A DNA stretch of 64,000 bases, from the NCBI RefSeq assembly GCF_003860135.1, contig NZ_RQYN01000004.1, positions 54,877 to 118,876 on the forward strand, in the 5' to 3' direction. This stretch comes from Tannerella forsythia. GTDB lineage: Bacteria > Bacteroidota > Bacteroidia > Bacteroidales > Tannerellaceae. Shown here piece by piece: positions 9,499 through 17,363 of this stretch. Each line of letters begins with the position of its first letter. Within the stretch, counting starts at the first letter, position 1. Made by a program: the position numbers and the translations under genes. The notes under the pieces were generated by a model. It was not told where the DNA came from, searched no databases, and worked only from the letters and a program-made list of their open reading frames with translations.

Positions 9499-9549
9499 CG
9501 AAAAAAAGATATAAGTTTAAGTGTTTTCATAGGACAAATTAATAAATAT

Positions 9550-9587
9550 AAGCCTGCTGATCGATGATGATTCGCAGGCTTTTTTGT
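9550..9587 (+). terminator. tRNA-Val terminator
   Basis: The stem AAGCCTGC (9550-9557) pairs with GCAGGCTT (9574-9581) and is followed by T6. Confidence 0.85.
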
Positions 9588-9636
9588 TTCTCAATCCCAT
9601 TCCTCGATATCCGGCAGCGCGAACGATAAAAAACAG

Positions 9637-9644
9637 TATCTTTG
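9637..9644 (+). promoter_or_regulatory. -7 box four bases before the CRP/FNR start codon
   Basis: TATCTTTG ends 4 nt before the ATG at 9649. The expected start site falls on or next to the start codon, so the mRNA may be leaderless. Confidence 0.6.
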
Positions 9645-9648
9645 CCGT

Positions 9649-10293
9649 ATGCTTATTCAAGAATTAGTAACATACTGCACGTTGTTTCAAGGCGTGAAAC
9701 CGGAAACGGTCAAGGACTTGTTCGACCGTTACGGCTATGCGCTCCGCTCCTATCCCGAACAGTCGTTTCTGGCGATGCAAGGCGAAACGTGTCGTTCGTT
9801 GTTTATTCTTTGCCACGGTCATATCAACGCTTCCATGATCAATCAGGAGGGACGTCAGATTATTGTCGAGCAATTTACGGATTGGGCAGTGCTTGCACCT
9901 GCTTTTCTGCTGGCTACGCACAACGTTTTCCCCGTCAATATCGAAACCACGTCGCCCTGCGAAGTGCTTGTGCTGAATAAGGACACGCTGCTTAAGATGC
10001 TGCATGCCGACCTGCGTATGATGGAGAATTACCTGCGCGAGATTTCGGACAAGTGCGCCATATTAACCGGGCGCCTCAACAGTTTCGCTCTTAAATCGCT
10101 TCGCGAACAGTTGTTGCAATACCTTCACACGCGAGAGCATTACGGGAAGCAGCAGGAAATCGCCGACCGGTTAGGAGTCGCGCGTCCTTCACTCAACCGC
10201 GTGTTACAGGAATTGTGTCACGAAGGAATCGTTAAACTCGAACGCGGTAAAATCACCCTGCTGAAACGCTCGCTTCCGCAACCCGATCCATAA
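9649..10293 (+). CDS. CRP/FNR-family transcription regulator, candidate HcpR
   Basis: 214 residues. An N-terminal cyclic-nucleotide-binding-type beta barrel (about 15-115) carries the typical SLFILCHGHINA strand turn. A dimerisation helix follows, then a C-terminal winged helix with QQEIADRLGVARPSLNRVLQEL as the recognition region (about 160-190). No FNR-type cysteine cluster is present, so it is not a classic oxygen sensor. HcpR-like regulators of nitrosative stress have this build, and an HcpR-type palindrome lies before hcp 6 kb away; the link is inference. Its 3' end overlaps the convergent rhomboid gene by 41 bp. Confidence 0.85.
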   Translation: MLIQELVTYCTLFQGVKPETVKDLFDRYGYALRSYPEQSFLAMQGETCRSLFILCHGHINASMINQEGRQIIVEQFTDWAVLAPAFLLATHNVFPVNIETTSPCEVLVLNKDTLLKMLHADLRMMENYLREISDKCAILTGRLNSFALKSLREQLLQYLHTREHYGKQQEIADRLGVARPSLNRVLQELCHEGIVKLERGKITLLKRSLPQPDP

Positions 10294-11041
10294 AAAGAGG
10301 AGATATGCCGTTCTGACACTCTCTGCAAGTATTCAGCTGTTTAAATCGGTTGATTCTTTGCTGATCGTTAATGACCGAACGTTGTTCTTCGTCCGGTATC
10401 TGCCAGTAGGCTTCAGGATCATCATCCGGTTCTTCGTCTTCGCCTTCAAAAGGATCGGGAGGAGGCGGCGGTCCCCAGCGACGCATATAGATGGCCAAAA
10501 CAATGCCGGATACGAGTCCGGAAAAATGTCCTGCCCACGAGATGGACGTATGTCTGTAGAGCGAAGGAAAAAAGGCCCAGACGAATCCGCCGTACAGAAA
10601 AGCGACCAACAGGGCGAAAGCCATCTGGCGCGGCACGCGCCGAATCAGGCCGGTGACAAAATGAAACGCCGCCAGAGCATAAATCACTCCGCTGGCTCCG
10701 ATATGGATAGAACCGGCCGAAGCGATGCTCCACGTAAACAATCCGCTCATCAAATAGAGATAAGCAAAAATCGTCCGGCTTTTCTCACGGTAGAACAGAA
10801 TGAGTCCGAAAGTGAGTACCCACAGCGGCGGCATATTGGAAAGTAGATGATCCCATCCGGCGTGCAGCAACGGCATCGTAAGAATGCCGGGCAATCCCCG
10901 AAGCTCATGCGGTGCCAGCCCGAAACGTTGCAACCGTAGCGAGAAGCATACATTGACGATATGTACCACACAAGGTACAGCGACCAAAAGACTTGCATAC
11001 AACGCGGCACGGCGTGTTTCTTTTTTATCGTTGTCTTCCAT
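10253..11041 (-). CDS. Rhomboid-family intramembrane serine protease
   Basis: 262 residues with about six transmembrane helices. The rhomboid signatures are HLLSN (residues 65-69, oxyanion/helix 2), the catalytic serine S117 in GASGVIYA, and the catalytic histidine H172 in AGHFSG. An acidic proline-rich tail follows (PPPPPDPFEGEDEEPDDD, about 192-209) with a CxxC-like end (CRECQ). I start at the ATG at 11041; a GTG lies one codon upstream. The terminal 41 bp are also read as the end of the CRP/FNR gene on the other strand. Substrate unknown. Confidence 0.92.
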   Translation of the reverse strand: MEDNDKKETRRAALYASLLVAVPCVVHIVNVCFSLRLQRFGLAPHELRGLPGILTMPLLHAGWDHLLSNMPPLWVLTFGLILFYREKSRTIFAYLYLMSGLFTWSIASAGSIHIGASGVIYALAAFHFVTGLIRRVPRQMAFALLVAFLYGGFVWAFFPSLYRHTSISWAGHFSGLVSGIVLAIYMRRWGPPPPPDPFEGEDEEPDDDPEAYWQIPDEEQRSVINDQQRINRFKQLNTCRECQNGISPLFMDRVAEASVSAG

Positions 11042-11048
11042 CACGAAG

Positions 11049-11056
11049 CAAAGATA
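11049..11056 (-). promoter_or_regulatory. -7 box of the rhomboid gene
   Basis: TATCTTTG on the minus strand ends 7 nt before the ATG at 11041, leaving almost no leader. Confidence 0.6.
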
Positions 11057-11186
11057 CGATTTCCGAATCTATTCTCGCACGATCGCAAGTGTCGGATAAG
11101 GCTCACGCCTTTGTCTACGATTCATAGCCGAAAGTTATTTTTTCTTTTGTTTCGGAACCGCATGCGGTTATTTCTGTTGAATCCCT

Positions 11187-11194
11187 TATTTTTG
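11187..11194 (+). promoter_or_regulatory. -7 box of the esterase-like gene
   Basis: TATTTTTG, a full TAnnTTTG match, 25 nt before the ATG at 11220. Confidence 0.6.
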
Positions 11195-11219
11195 CACCCG
11201 GATTTAAATACAATTATAT

Positions 11220-12587
11220 ATGAGATTAACACAAACATGGGGGCTGATGTTAAGCATTGCATGGAGCGGGTGTTCCGCAGCAACAGCACCAGAGAAACAC
11301 GATGGCGAGATGACTGCCCAACATGGGATATCGACTTTCTTCGCCGACCATCTGGCAGGCAAGACGGTAACTTTCGCAGGAGAGAAAACGTTGAACTTGT
11401 GGGAGGTCGAGCAGCAGCGTCAATGGGTCTGGGAGATCTGGAAAGCGGCTAACGGAGCCTTTGCCGAAGAAAAACTAATCGATTTGAAGCCCTTGTCGGC
11501 AACGTCGTCGGGGCGCTGGGTATTGCCCGAAAGCCTGGAACGTGATGCCATCATGCCCTACTATTGGGGAACCAAAGGAGACAATAAGCCCAAGGAAGGT
11601 TTTCCGCTCTATCTGTATCTGCACGGTTCGGGCGATAAGCGTCAGGAGTGGGCAACAGGGCTGACCCTTTGCACCCGGTTCGACGATGCTCCTTCGGTCT
11701 ATTTCATTCCTCAGATACCGAATGAAGGCGAATATTATCGCTGGTGGCAAAAGGCCAAGCAGTTCGCATGGGAAAAGTTACTGAGACAGGCGCTCGTTTC
11801 GGGGCAGATCGATCCCGACCGGATGTATATCTTCGGCATCTCCGAAGGGGGATACGGCAGTCAGCGGCTCGCATCGTTCTACGCCGACTATCTGGCGGGC
11901 GCCGGGCCGATGGCGGGAGGGGAACCGCTCAAAAACGCTCCGCCCGAAAACTGCCGTAACATCGCATTTTCGTTACTCACAGGCGCGGACGACAAGGGAT
12001 TCTACCGGAATACGCTGACATCGTATGTGCAGGAGGCTTTCCAACAACTCCACACGCAAGACCCTGAACATTTCGCGCATCGCATCGAACTGATTCCCGG
12101 CAAAGGACACAGCATCGACTACCGTCCTACGACTCCGTGGTTAAAACAACATGTTCGGAACCCGCATCCGAAATATGTAACGTGGGAAGATTACGAGATG
12201 GACGGCCGGCACCGTCAAGGCTTTTACAACCTCTACCTTCCCGAACGGACCGATAACACCGGACGGAAACGCTACGAGATGAACATCACGGACAACACGA
12301 TCGCCCTGCAAATCGACGACGTGGCCTATGAGACGATTGAGACCGATCCGCACTGGGGCATCGAAATGAAGTTCAAGAAACATTATACCCCTTCGAGCAA
12401 CGGAAAGCTGATGCTCTATTTATCCAATGAACTGGTCGATTTGAACCGCGAAATAACCGTAACGGCGAACGGCAAGCAAGTATTCAAAGGCACGGTGACG
12501 CCCGACCTGAAACATCTGGTAAACAGCTGCGCCCGATTCTTCGATCCTCACCGGCTCTATCCTGCCGCGGTCGAAGTCGTATGGTGA
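11220..12587 (+). CDS. Secreted alpha/beta-hydrolase (esterase or feruloyl-esterase-like)
   Basis: 455 residues. The N-terminus (LMLSIAWSGCSA) is a signal peptide with a cysteine at about residue 18, so a surface or periplasmic lipoprotein is likely though the lipobox is weak. The hydrolase core shows the oxyanion strand LYLHGSGDK, the nucleophile elbow GISEGGYG (S208), an acidic residue near TGADDKGF and histidine in PGKGHSID. A C-terminal beta domain (about 310-455) follows. The fold resembles PHB-depolymerase/CE1 esterases. Substrate unknown. The next gene downstream is a GH3-type enzyme with its own promoter. Confidence 0.75.
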   Translation: MRLTQTWGLMLSIAWSGCSAATAPEKHDGEMTAQHGISTFFADHLAGKTVTFAGEKTLNLWEVEQQRQWVWEIWKAANGAFAEEKLIDLKPLSATSSGRWVLPESLERDAIMPYYWGTKGDNKPKEGFPLYLYLHGSGDKRQEWATGLTLCTRFDDAPSVYFIPQIPNEGEYYRWWQKAKQFAWEKLLRQALVSGQIDPDRMYIFGISEGGYGSQRLASFYADYLAGAGPMAGGEPLKNAPPENCRNIAFSLLTGADDKGFYRNTLTSYVQEAFQQLHTQDPEHFAHRIELIPGKGHSIDYRPTTPWLKQHVRNPHPKYVTWEDYEMDGRHRQGFYNLYLPERTDNTGRKRYEMNITDNTIALQIDDVAYETIETDPHWGIEMKFKKHYTPSSNGKLMLYLSNELVDLNREITVTANGKQVFKGTVTPDLKHLVNSCARFFDPHRLYPAAVEVVW

Positions 12588-12628
12588 TCCCGAAGCGAGC
12601 GAAAAGCATAATCTGAAAAAAAAAGGAC

Positions 12629-12636
12629 TATTTTTG
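12629..12636 (+). promoter_or_regulatory. -7 box of the GH3-type gene
   Basis: TATTTTTG. An out-of-frame ATG follows 4 nt later (12641) and the GH3 start lies at 12664. Confidence 0.55.
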
Positions 12637-12663
12637 CGACATGGTTTCCCTACGCAAATCGAC

Positions 12664-14178
12664 ATGGACATACTGACGAAAATCATCTCTCCTTTTTTTG
12701 CACGACGACAGCGCGTAATCGAATCGTTCGGAAAGCGGGCTGTCGACATCCAGCGGCAGCAGTTACGTTACCTGCTCGACAAGGCGCGCAACACCGCTTG
12801 GGGGAAACGTTATGCCTTCGCGGAGATCTCGGGATACGACACCTTTCGCGAGCGTGTCCCGCTGCAGGATTATGAAGACCTGCACCCGTTCATCGAACGG
12901 ATGATTAACGGCGAGAGAGACGTACTGTGGCCCTCGACCGTGCGATGGTACGCGCAAAGCAGCGGCACAACGAACGACCGCAGTAAATATATCCCCGTCA
13001 CACCCGACATCCTGCGTCGCTGCCATTATGCGGGAGGCTTCGACACCGTCGCGTTATATCTGCATAACCGCCCCGACACCCGTTTTTTCTCGAAAAAAGG
13101 ACTGATCCTTGGCGGGAGTCACAGCCCCTCGCCCCTGAACGAGCGGGCACATTGCGGCGACCTCTCGGCCGTGCTGCTGCAAAACCTGAATCCGCTCGTC
13201 AACCTGGTACGCGTGCCGCGCAAAGAGATCATTCTAATGGACGAGTGGGAGAAGAAAATCAAGGCGATTGTGGAAAACACATGGAAGGAGGATGTGGTCA
13301 GTCTTTCCGGTATTCCCTCGTGGATGCTTGTGTTGATCAAAGCCGTTTTGCAACATGCGGGCAAAGAAACACTGCACGAAGTGTGGCCGAACCTCGAAAT
13401 CTTTTTCCACGGCGGAGTGGGGTTCGAACCGTATCGGGCACAGTACGAGCGGCTGATCCCGTCGGACCGGATGCACTATATGGAGACGTACAACGCCTCG
13501 GAAGGGTTCTTCGGATTACAGGATGACCCGTCGGACAAGAGCATGCTGTTGATGCTCGACTACGGAGTGTTCTACGAATTTATTCCGATGGATGAGCCCG
13601 GACGACCGAACGATGGGATAGCCATCCCGCTCGAAGCGGTCGAGACCGGCGTAAATTACGCGATGGTCATCACCACAGCCGGCGGACTGTGGCGCTACCG
13701 CATCGGCGACACGGTGCGCTTCACCTCTACTTTCCCGCACAAATTCGTGATCACGGGGCGTACTCGTTTTTTTATCAATGCTTTCGGCGAAGAGTTGATG
13801 GCGGACAATACCGAGAAAGGCATCCAGAAGGCTTGCGAAGCGACCGGCGCCGTCGTGAGAGCGTACACGGCTGCTCCCCTGTTCCTGCTCGACAAGGCGA
13901 AAGGACGTCATCAATGGATGGTTGAGTTTGAGACACCACCGGCCTCGATCGACACATTCGCCAACGCCTTGGACGATGCCTTGCAAACGCTTAATTCCGA
14001 TTACGCGGCAAAGCGTTACAAAGAAATATCGTTACAGCCGCTCGAAATCATTCCCGCCCGAGAGCATTTGTTTTACGACTGGCTCAAGAAACGCGGCAAA
14101 TTGGGAGGGCAGCACAAAGTACCTTGCCTGAGTAACAGTCGGGACATATTGGAAGAACTCTTGTCGATGAACGGCTGA
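12664..14178 (+). CDS. GH3 auxin-responsive-promoter-family acyl-adenylate enzyme
   Basis: 504 residues. Members of this ANL-related superfamily adenylate a carboxylic acid and often conjugate it to an amino acid; plant GH3 enzymes do this to auxin. The ATP-binding motif YAQSSGTTNDRSKYIPVT (about residues 98-115), the YNASEGFFG motif and the WRYRIGDTVRF hinge are present. Bacteroidota commonly carry a copy of unknown substrate. The start at 12664 (MDILTKIISPFF) matches the family N-terminal helix; the upstream open extension overlaps the -7 box. Confidence 0.88.
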   Translation: MDILTKIISPFFARRQRVIESFGKRAVDIQRQQLRYLLDKARNTAWGKRYAFAEISGYDTFRERVPLQDYEDLHPFIERMINGERDVLWPSTVRWYAQSSGTTNDRSKYIPVTPDILRRCHYAGGFDTVALYLHNRPDTRFFSKKGLILGGSHSPSPLNERAHCGDLSAVLLQNLNPLVNLVRVPRKEIILMDEWEKKIKAIVENTWKEDVVSLSGIPSWMLVLIKAVLQHAGKETLHEVWPNLEIFFHGGVGFEPYRAQYERLIPSDRMHYMETYNASEGFFGLQDDPSDKSMLLMLDYGVFYEFIPMDEPGRPNDGIAIPLEAVETGVNYAMVITTAGGLWRYRIGDTVRFTSTFPHKFVITGRTRFFINAFGEELMADNTEKGIQKACEATGAVVRAYTAAPLFLLDKAKGRHQWMVEFETPPASIDTFANALDDALQTLNSDYAAKRYKEISLQPLEIIPAREHLFYDWLKKRGKLGGQHKVPCLSNSRDILEELLSMNG

Positions 14179-14211
14179 TCACGAAGGCAGTACCTCACGT
14201 AAATCCGGAAA

Positions 14212-14634
14212 TTATCTGTATTCTTCGAGCAACGTGCGAATATAAGCCATTTTGTTTTCCTGATCCCACGAATAGGTCTTGCTGTTCTGTTGCAGAAATT
14301 CGAGCAGAAGCAATGATTTCTCCAGCAGGTCGCACCGCTGAGAGACATCTTTTTTAATCAGCGCATCACGGTAGAGCAATTCCGAGAGCATGCGCGTTTT
14401 GGCCATCGCCTTCTGTTCGCTGTTTTCCGCCCACAGATCGTCGAGCAAATCTTCTTTTTCGATTTCATAGAAATGATGTGCCGGACAACGGAAAAACTGC
14501 TCATAAATGGCGTCGTAACGCGCCTGCATTTCGGCCGTAGCCGCCTCGTCATCGCCATCGCTGCGCCGTACCACTTTGGCGATGGCTTCGAAAAACTCCT
14601 GTAAAATTTTCAGAATGTAATCTTGTTCTATCAT
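14212..14634 (-). CDS. Small helical cytosolic protein, DUF6483-like
   Basis: 140 residues, almost all predicted helix, with no signal peptide or membrane segment. The N-terminus MIEQDYILKILQEFFEAIAK resembles the DUF6483 family opening; the rest looks like TPR-type helical hairpins. It is convergent with the GH3-type gene (33 bp between stops) and divergent from the ECF operon at 14855. No function can be assigned. Confidence 0.7.
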   Translation of the reverse strand: MIEQDYILKILQEFFEAIAKVVRRSDGDDEAATAEMQARYDAIYEQFFRCPAHHFYEIEKEDLLDDLWAENSEQKAMAKTRMLSELLYRDALIKKDVSQRCDLLEKSLLLLEFLQQNSKTYSWDQENKMAYIRTLLEEYR

Positions 14635-14854
14635 TGTCCCTGTCGTTCACCTTATCTATCGAAACACAAAAGTAGGAAACATGGAAAGATCTGCCAAATC
14701 CCGGCGCGGCCAATCGGTTTGCCCTTATCGGCATGTCCTCCCGTTCTTTGTGCAACGAAACAGGATGCGGTCGAACGCGAAATACCGTATTTTTTTCTAC
14801 CTTCGTTGTAGCAAATCGCCCTTGGCCTCGTTATAAGGATGAACAGTCAAACGA

Positions 14855-15397
14855 ATGGATAACGAATACAAAAACCTCATCGATGGCGTGCGAAGACGCG
14901 AACAACAAGCGCAGATGGCTTTCTACGACCGCTTCTTCCGACCGGTTTATCAGAGTGCCGCGGCCGTTGTCGGACATCGTGACGAAGCCGAAGAGATTAT
15001 GCAGGACACCTTGCTGAAAATCTTCGTCCGTCCCGAACTGCTCAACGACGACCCGCGGGCGATGGAACGCATCTTGCGGCGAATCGCAACCAACGCGGCC
15101 ATCGACGCGGTACGAAAGCAGAAAAACTTTTACGCCTCGATCGACGAAGAGCAGCTGACCGAACCGGCCGACGAAGACGAACCGGCCGACGAACAGCCCG
15201 ACATCGATGAAATACGCACCGGTATCGGACGCTTACCCGCCGGTTACCGGAGTATCCTCAGTCTGCGCTTGTTCGGCGATATGAGCTTTGCCGATATCGC
15301 CGCGAGACTGCAACTCAACCCCTCGACCGTACGTGTGCAGTACACGAGAGGATTGTCCCGATTACGTAACGTATTGAATCAGAAGCAACGGATATGA
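14855..15397 (+). CDS. RNA polymerase ECF sigma factor
   Basis: 180 residues. Region 2 holds the core-binding/-10 recognition helices (HRDEAEEIMQDTLLKIF, about 42-58) and region 4 has the helix-turn-helix (MSFADIAARLQLNPSTVRVQYTRG in two parts, about 143-167). A glutamate/aspartate-rich linker with a duplicated EPADED/EPADE motif lies between. The stop overlaps the ATG of the next gene (ATGA), so translation is coupled. By analogy that next gene, a one-pass membrane protein, should be its anti-sigma factor. Confidence 0.92.
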   Translation: MDNEYKNLIDGVRRREQQAQMAFYDRFFRPVYQSAAAVVGHRDEAEEIMQDTLLKIFVRPELLNDDPRAMERILRRIATNAAIDAVRKQKNFYASIDEEQLTEPADEDEPADEQPDIDEIRTGIGRLPAGYRSILSLRLFGDMSFADIAARLQLNPSTVRVQYTRGLSRLRNVLNQKQRI

Positions 15398-15963
15398 ACA
15401 AGAAAAAGAATAGATTAGAACATACGATCAAAACACATTCGCACGAAATTTTTGCGTGTGGCGAACCCAAAGACGGGCACCGCGAACGCTTTGCCCGGCG
15501 ACTCGAAGCGTTGCACGCCGAAACGACATCGGAAATCGGGACGGATACACACCTAACGCACGAAACGAAAGCGAACAACCGACGGAATCGCATGTGGCGC
15601 ATCCTGACCGGAGTCGTTACAACGGCCGCCGCCGTAATGGCCGGCATCTGGCTGTTCACTTCACGACCGGAGATGACCGCACCGCTCTCGTCGGAAGACT
15701 CGCCGGCCGATGTACAGAACCATTACGCCATGCTGTTTGAAAACGAACTGGAAACGACCAAACAACTGCTTAGCCTGATGGACGGAAACGAACGCGCCAA
15801 AGTCCTCGAAGAATTAGAGACGATGGAAGCCGAACAGATGCCGGAAGTTCAGATGACCGACGAGCATAAGATTACGTTGATCGTCAGCGTCTATTCATCC
15901 AGAATTACAGCCTTGCAGCAAATACAAATGAATTTAATAACCCGTCAAATAAAAGCATCATGA
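15394..15963 (+). CDS. One-pass membrane protein, probable anti-sigma factor
   Basis: 189 residues. A basic cytosolic N-terminal region (about 1-66) precedes one transmembrane helix (LTGVVTTAAAVMAGIWLF, about 70-87) and a periplasmic helical domain rich in Glu and Met. It has no zinc-binding HxxxCxxC motif and no FecR domain, so it is not a standard ZAS or FecR anti-sigma. The role comes from its 4-bp overlap with the ECF sigma gene and its topology. It also overlaps the DUF4097 gene by 4 bp. Confidence 0.7.
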   Translation: MNKKKNRLEHTIKTHSHEIFACGEPKDGHRERFARRLEALHAETTSEIGTDTHLTHETKANNRRNRMWRILTGVVTTAAAVMAGIWLFTSRPEMTAPLSSEDSPADVQNHYAMLFENELETTKQLLSLMDGNERAKVLEELETMEAEQMPEVQMTDEHKITLIVSVYSSRITALQQIQMNLITRQIKAS

Positions 15964-16931
15964 AGAAAATTCTGTTTATTTTAGCCATCACCTTGTTGGC
16001 AACCGAAACCTTCGCCGCTCGGAAAGAGTATAAGAGAGAGATTGTCAAGGATTTTTCCGTCGGCGACAATCCTGTTCTCTCCATCGAAAATAAATACGGC
16101 AACATCCGGATCATCGAAGGAACGAACCGCAAAATCACGTTCAAGATCGAAATCAGAGGCGAGGGACGCACCGAAGAAGCCGCCCGAAAATATGCCGAGA
16201 GCGTGTCGGTCGATTTTTCCCACAGCGGCAATCGGGTTTCGGCCCGTACCAAGTTCGAACCGATCAACTGCAACAACTGCGGGCGTTCGGTACATTATAC
16301 CGTCACCGCCCCCAAAAGCGTCATTCCGATGCTGGAAAATAAGTACGGAAATATTTACCTCGATAACCTCACGCAACCGCTCACCGTCGAGCTCAAATAC
16401 GGAAATCTTTTCGCAAACGCCGTTCATAAGGCGACGATCGACATCGGTTACGGCAACGTGACGATGAACAAATGCAACAATCTTTCCGTCGAAAGCAAAT
16501 ATTCCAGTATCAAAATCGACGAAGCCCAGCAGGTTGTGGCCGATTCGAAGTATGATCATTACCGGATCGAATCGGTGACCGACTTCGAAATCGAAACAGG
16601 CTACACCGACGTGCGAATCGGCAAACTGAACAAACGTCTGACAGCCGATCGGTTGCGATACGGCGGACTGAAAATCGCCGAAGTGGCGAACGACTTTTCG
16701 GAAATCCGGGTCGACGCGGCCTACAGCAATGTAAAGATCGGAATGACCGAAGAGCATGCTTTCAAAGCCGCCCTTTATACCAACTACGGAAACATCGACA
16801 CCGGCAACCTTACGTTCCATAACGTATCGCTGAAGAAGAAAGGGTGTATCGTCGGTACGGCGGGCAAAAGCAACAATCCGAGCGCCTCCGTCACTATTTC
16901 CGTCTCGTACGGAGGAATCGTATTGAAATAA
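15960..16931 (+). CDS. Exported DUF4097-like beta-solenoid protein
   Basis: 323 residues with a signal peptide (ILFILAITLLATETFAA). The mature chain has about ten copies of a Tyr-Gly-Asn-type motif spaced 18-25 residues apart: NKYGNIRI, NKYGNIYL, LKYGNLFA, GYGNVTM, SKYSSIKI, SKYDHY, GYTDVRI, RYGGLKI, AYSNVKI, NYGNIDT and SYGGIVL. This is the right-handed beta-solenoid pattern of DUF4097 adhesin-like proteins. It is the third gene of the ECF/membrane-protein operon (ATGA overlap), so it is probably the envelope sensor or output of that module. Function unproved. Confidence 0.75.
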   Translation: MKKILFILAITLLATETFAARKEYKREIVKDFSVGDNPVLSIENKYGNIRIIEGTNRKITFKIEIRGEGRTEEAARKYAESVSVDFSHSGNRVSARTKFEPINCNNCGRSVHYTVTAPKSVIPMLENKYGNIYLDNLTQPLTVELKYGNLFANAVHKATIDIGYGNVTMNKCNNLSVESKYSSIKIDEAQQVVADSKYDHYRIESVTDFEIETGYTDVRIGKLNKRLTADRLRYGGLKIAEVANDFSEIRVDAAYSNVKIGMTEEHAFKAALYTNYGNIDTGNLTFHNVSLKKKGCIVGTAGKSNNPSASVTISVSYGGIVLK

Positions 16932-17363
16932 ATCGTCATACTCACCGACCGACAAGCTAATTACTCCTTTCCTTTACACATTCCGATACGTACCCTTAAG
17001 CTTGCGGGAGGTTATCATTAAGGTTTTGGATACGTATCTTTAACTTGTCTCACAGTTGTGTTCCAATTGGATCACAATTGTGGGACAATTGGAACACAAC
17101 TGTCGTCCAATTGGCACACAGTTGTCGTTTAAGTAAACAAAGGTGTCCCGTAGGCTTAATGATCGTTATCGGAAGGCTTAATGATCGGGATTTCTGCCGT
17201 TACGTGTCGAGCGAAAACCGGCAGCCGGACGTTTGTTCGGCCGACATACAACCGTCCGTAGGGCTGATCGAAAATGACCGAAGGAGCCATGAAATCGTTT
17301 TTTATTCCGAAAAATAACCTACTTTTGTAACTCAAAAATCAAATATTAAAAACAACGTATACT
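16932..17363. other. Intergenic region upstream of the S9 peptidase
   Basis: 432 bp without a convincing gene. It holds a 44-bp-spaced direct repeat GATACGTAyCyTTAA (16985 and 17029), array B (17039-17126), about 190 bp of unremarkable sequence, and the -7 box of the S9 gene (TACTTTTG, 17320-17327). Confidence 0.65.
17039..17126. repeat. Array B: eight 11-bp units centred on CAATTG-like dyads
   Basis: Consecutive 11-bp units start at 17039, 17050, 17061, 17072, 17083, 17094, 17105 and 17116. All but the first carry a central CAATTG, CAGTTG or CAACTG. They mostly alternate between CACAnTTGTG and CCAATTGG cores; CACAATTGTG (17073-17082) and CCAATTGG (17063-17070) are perfect palindromes. The period is one helical turn, so all dyads face the same side of the helix. 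No reading frame is supported. Confidence 0.85.
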
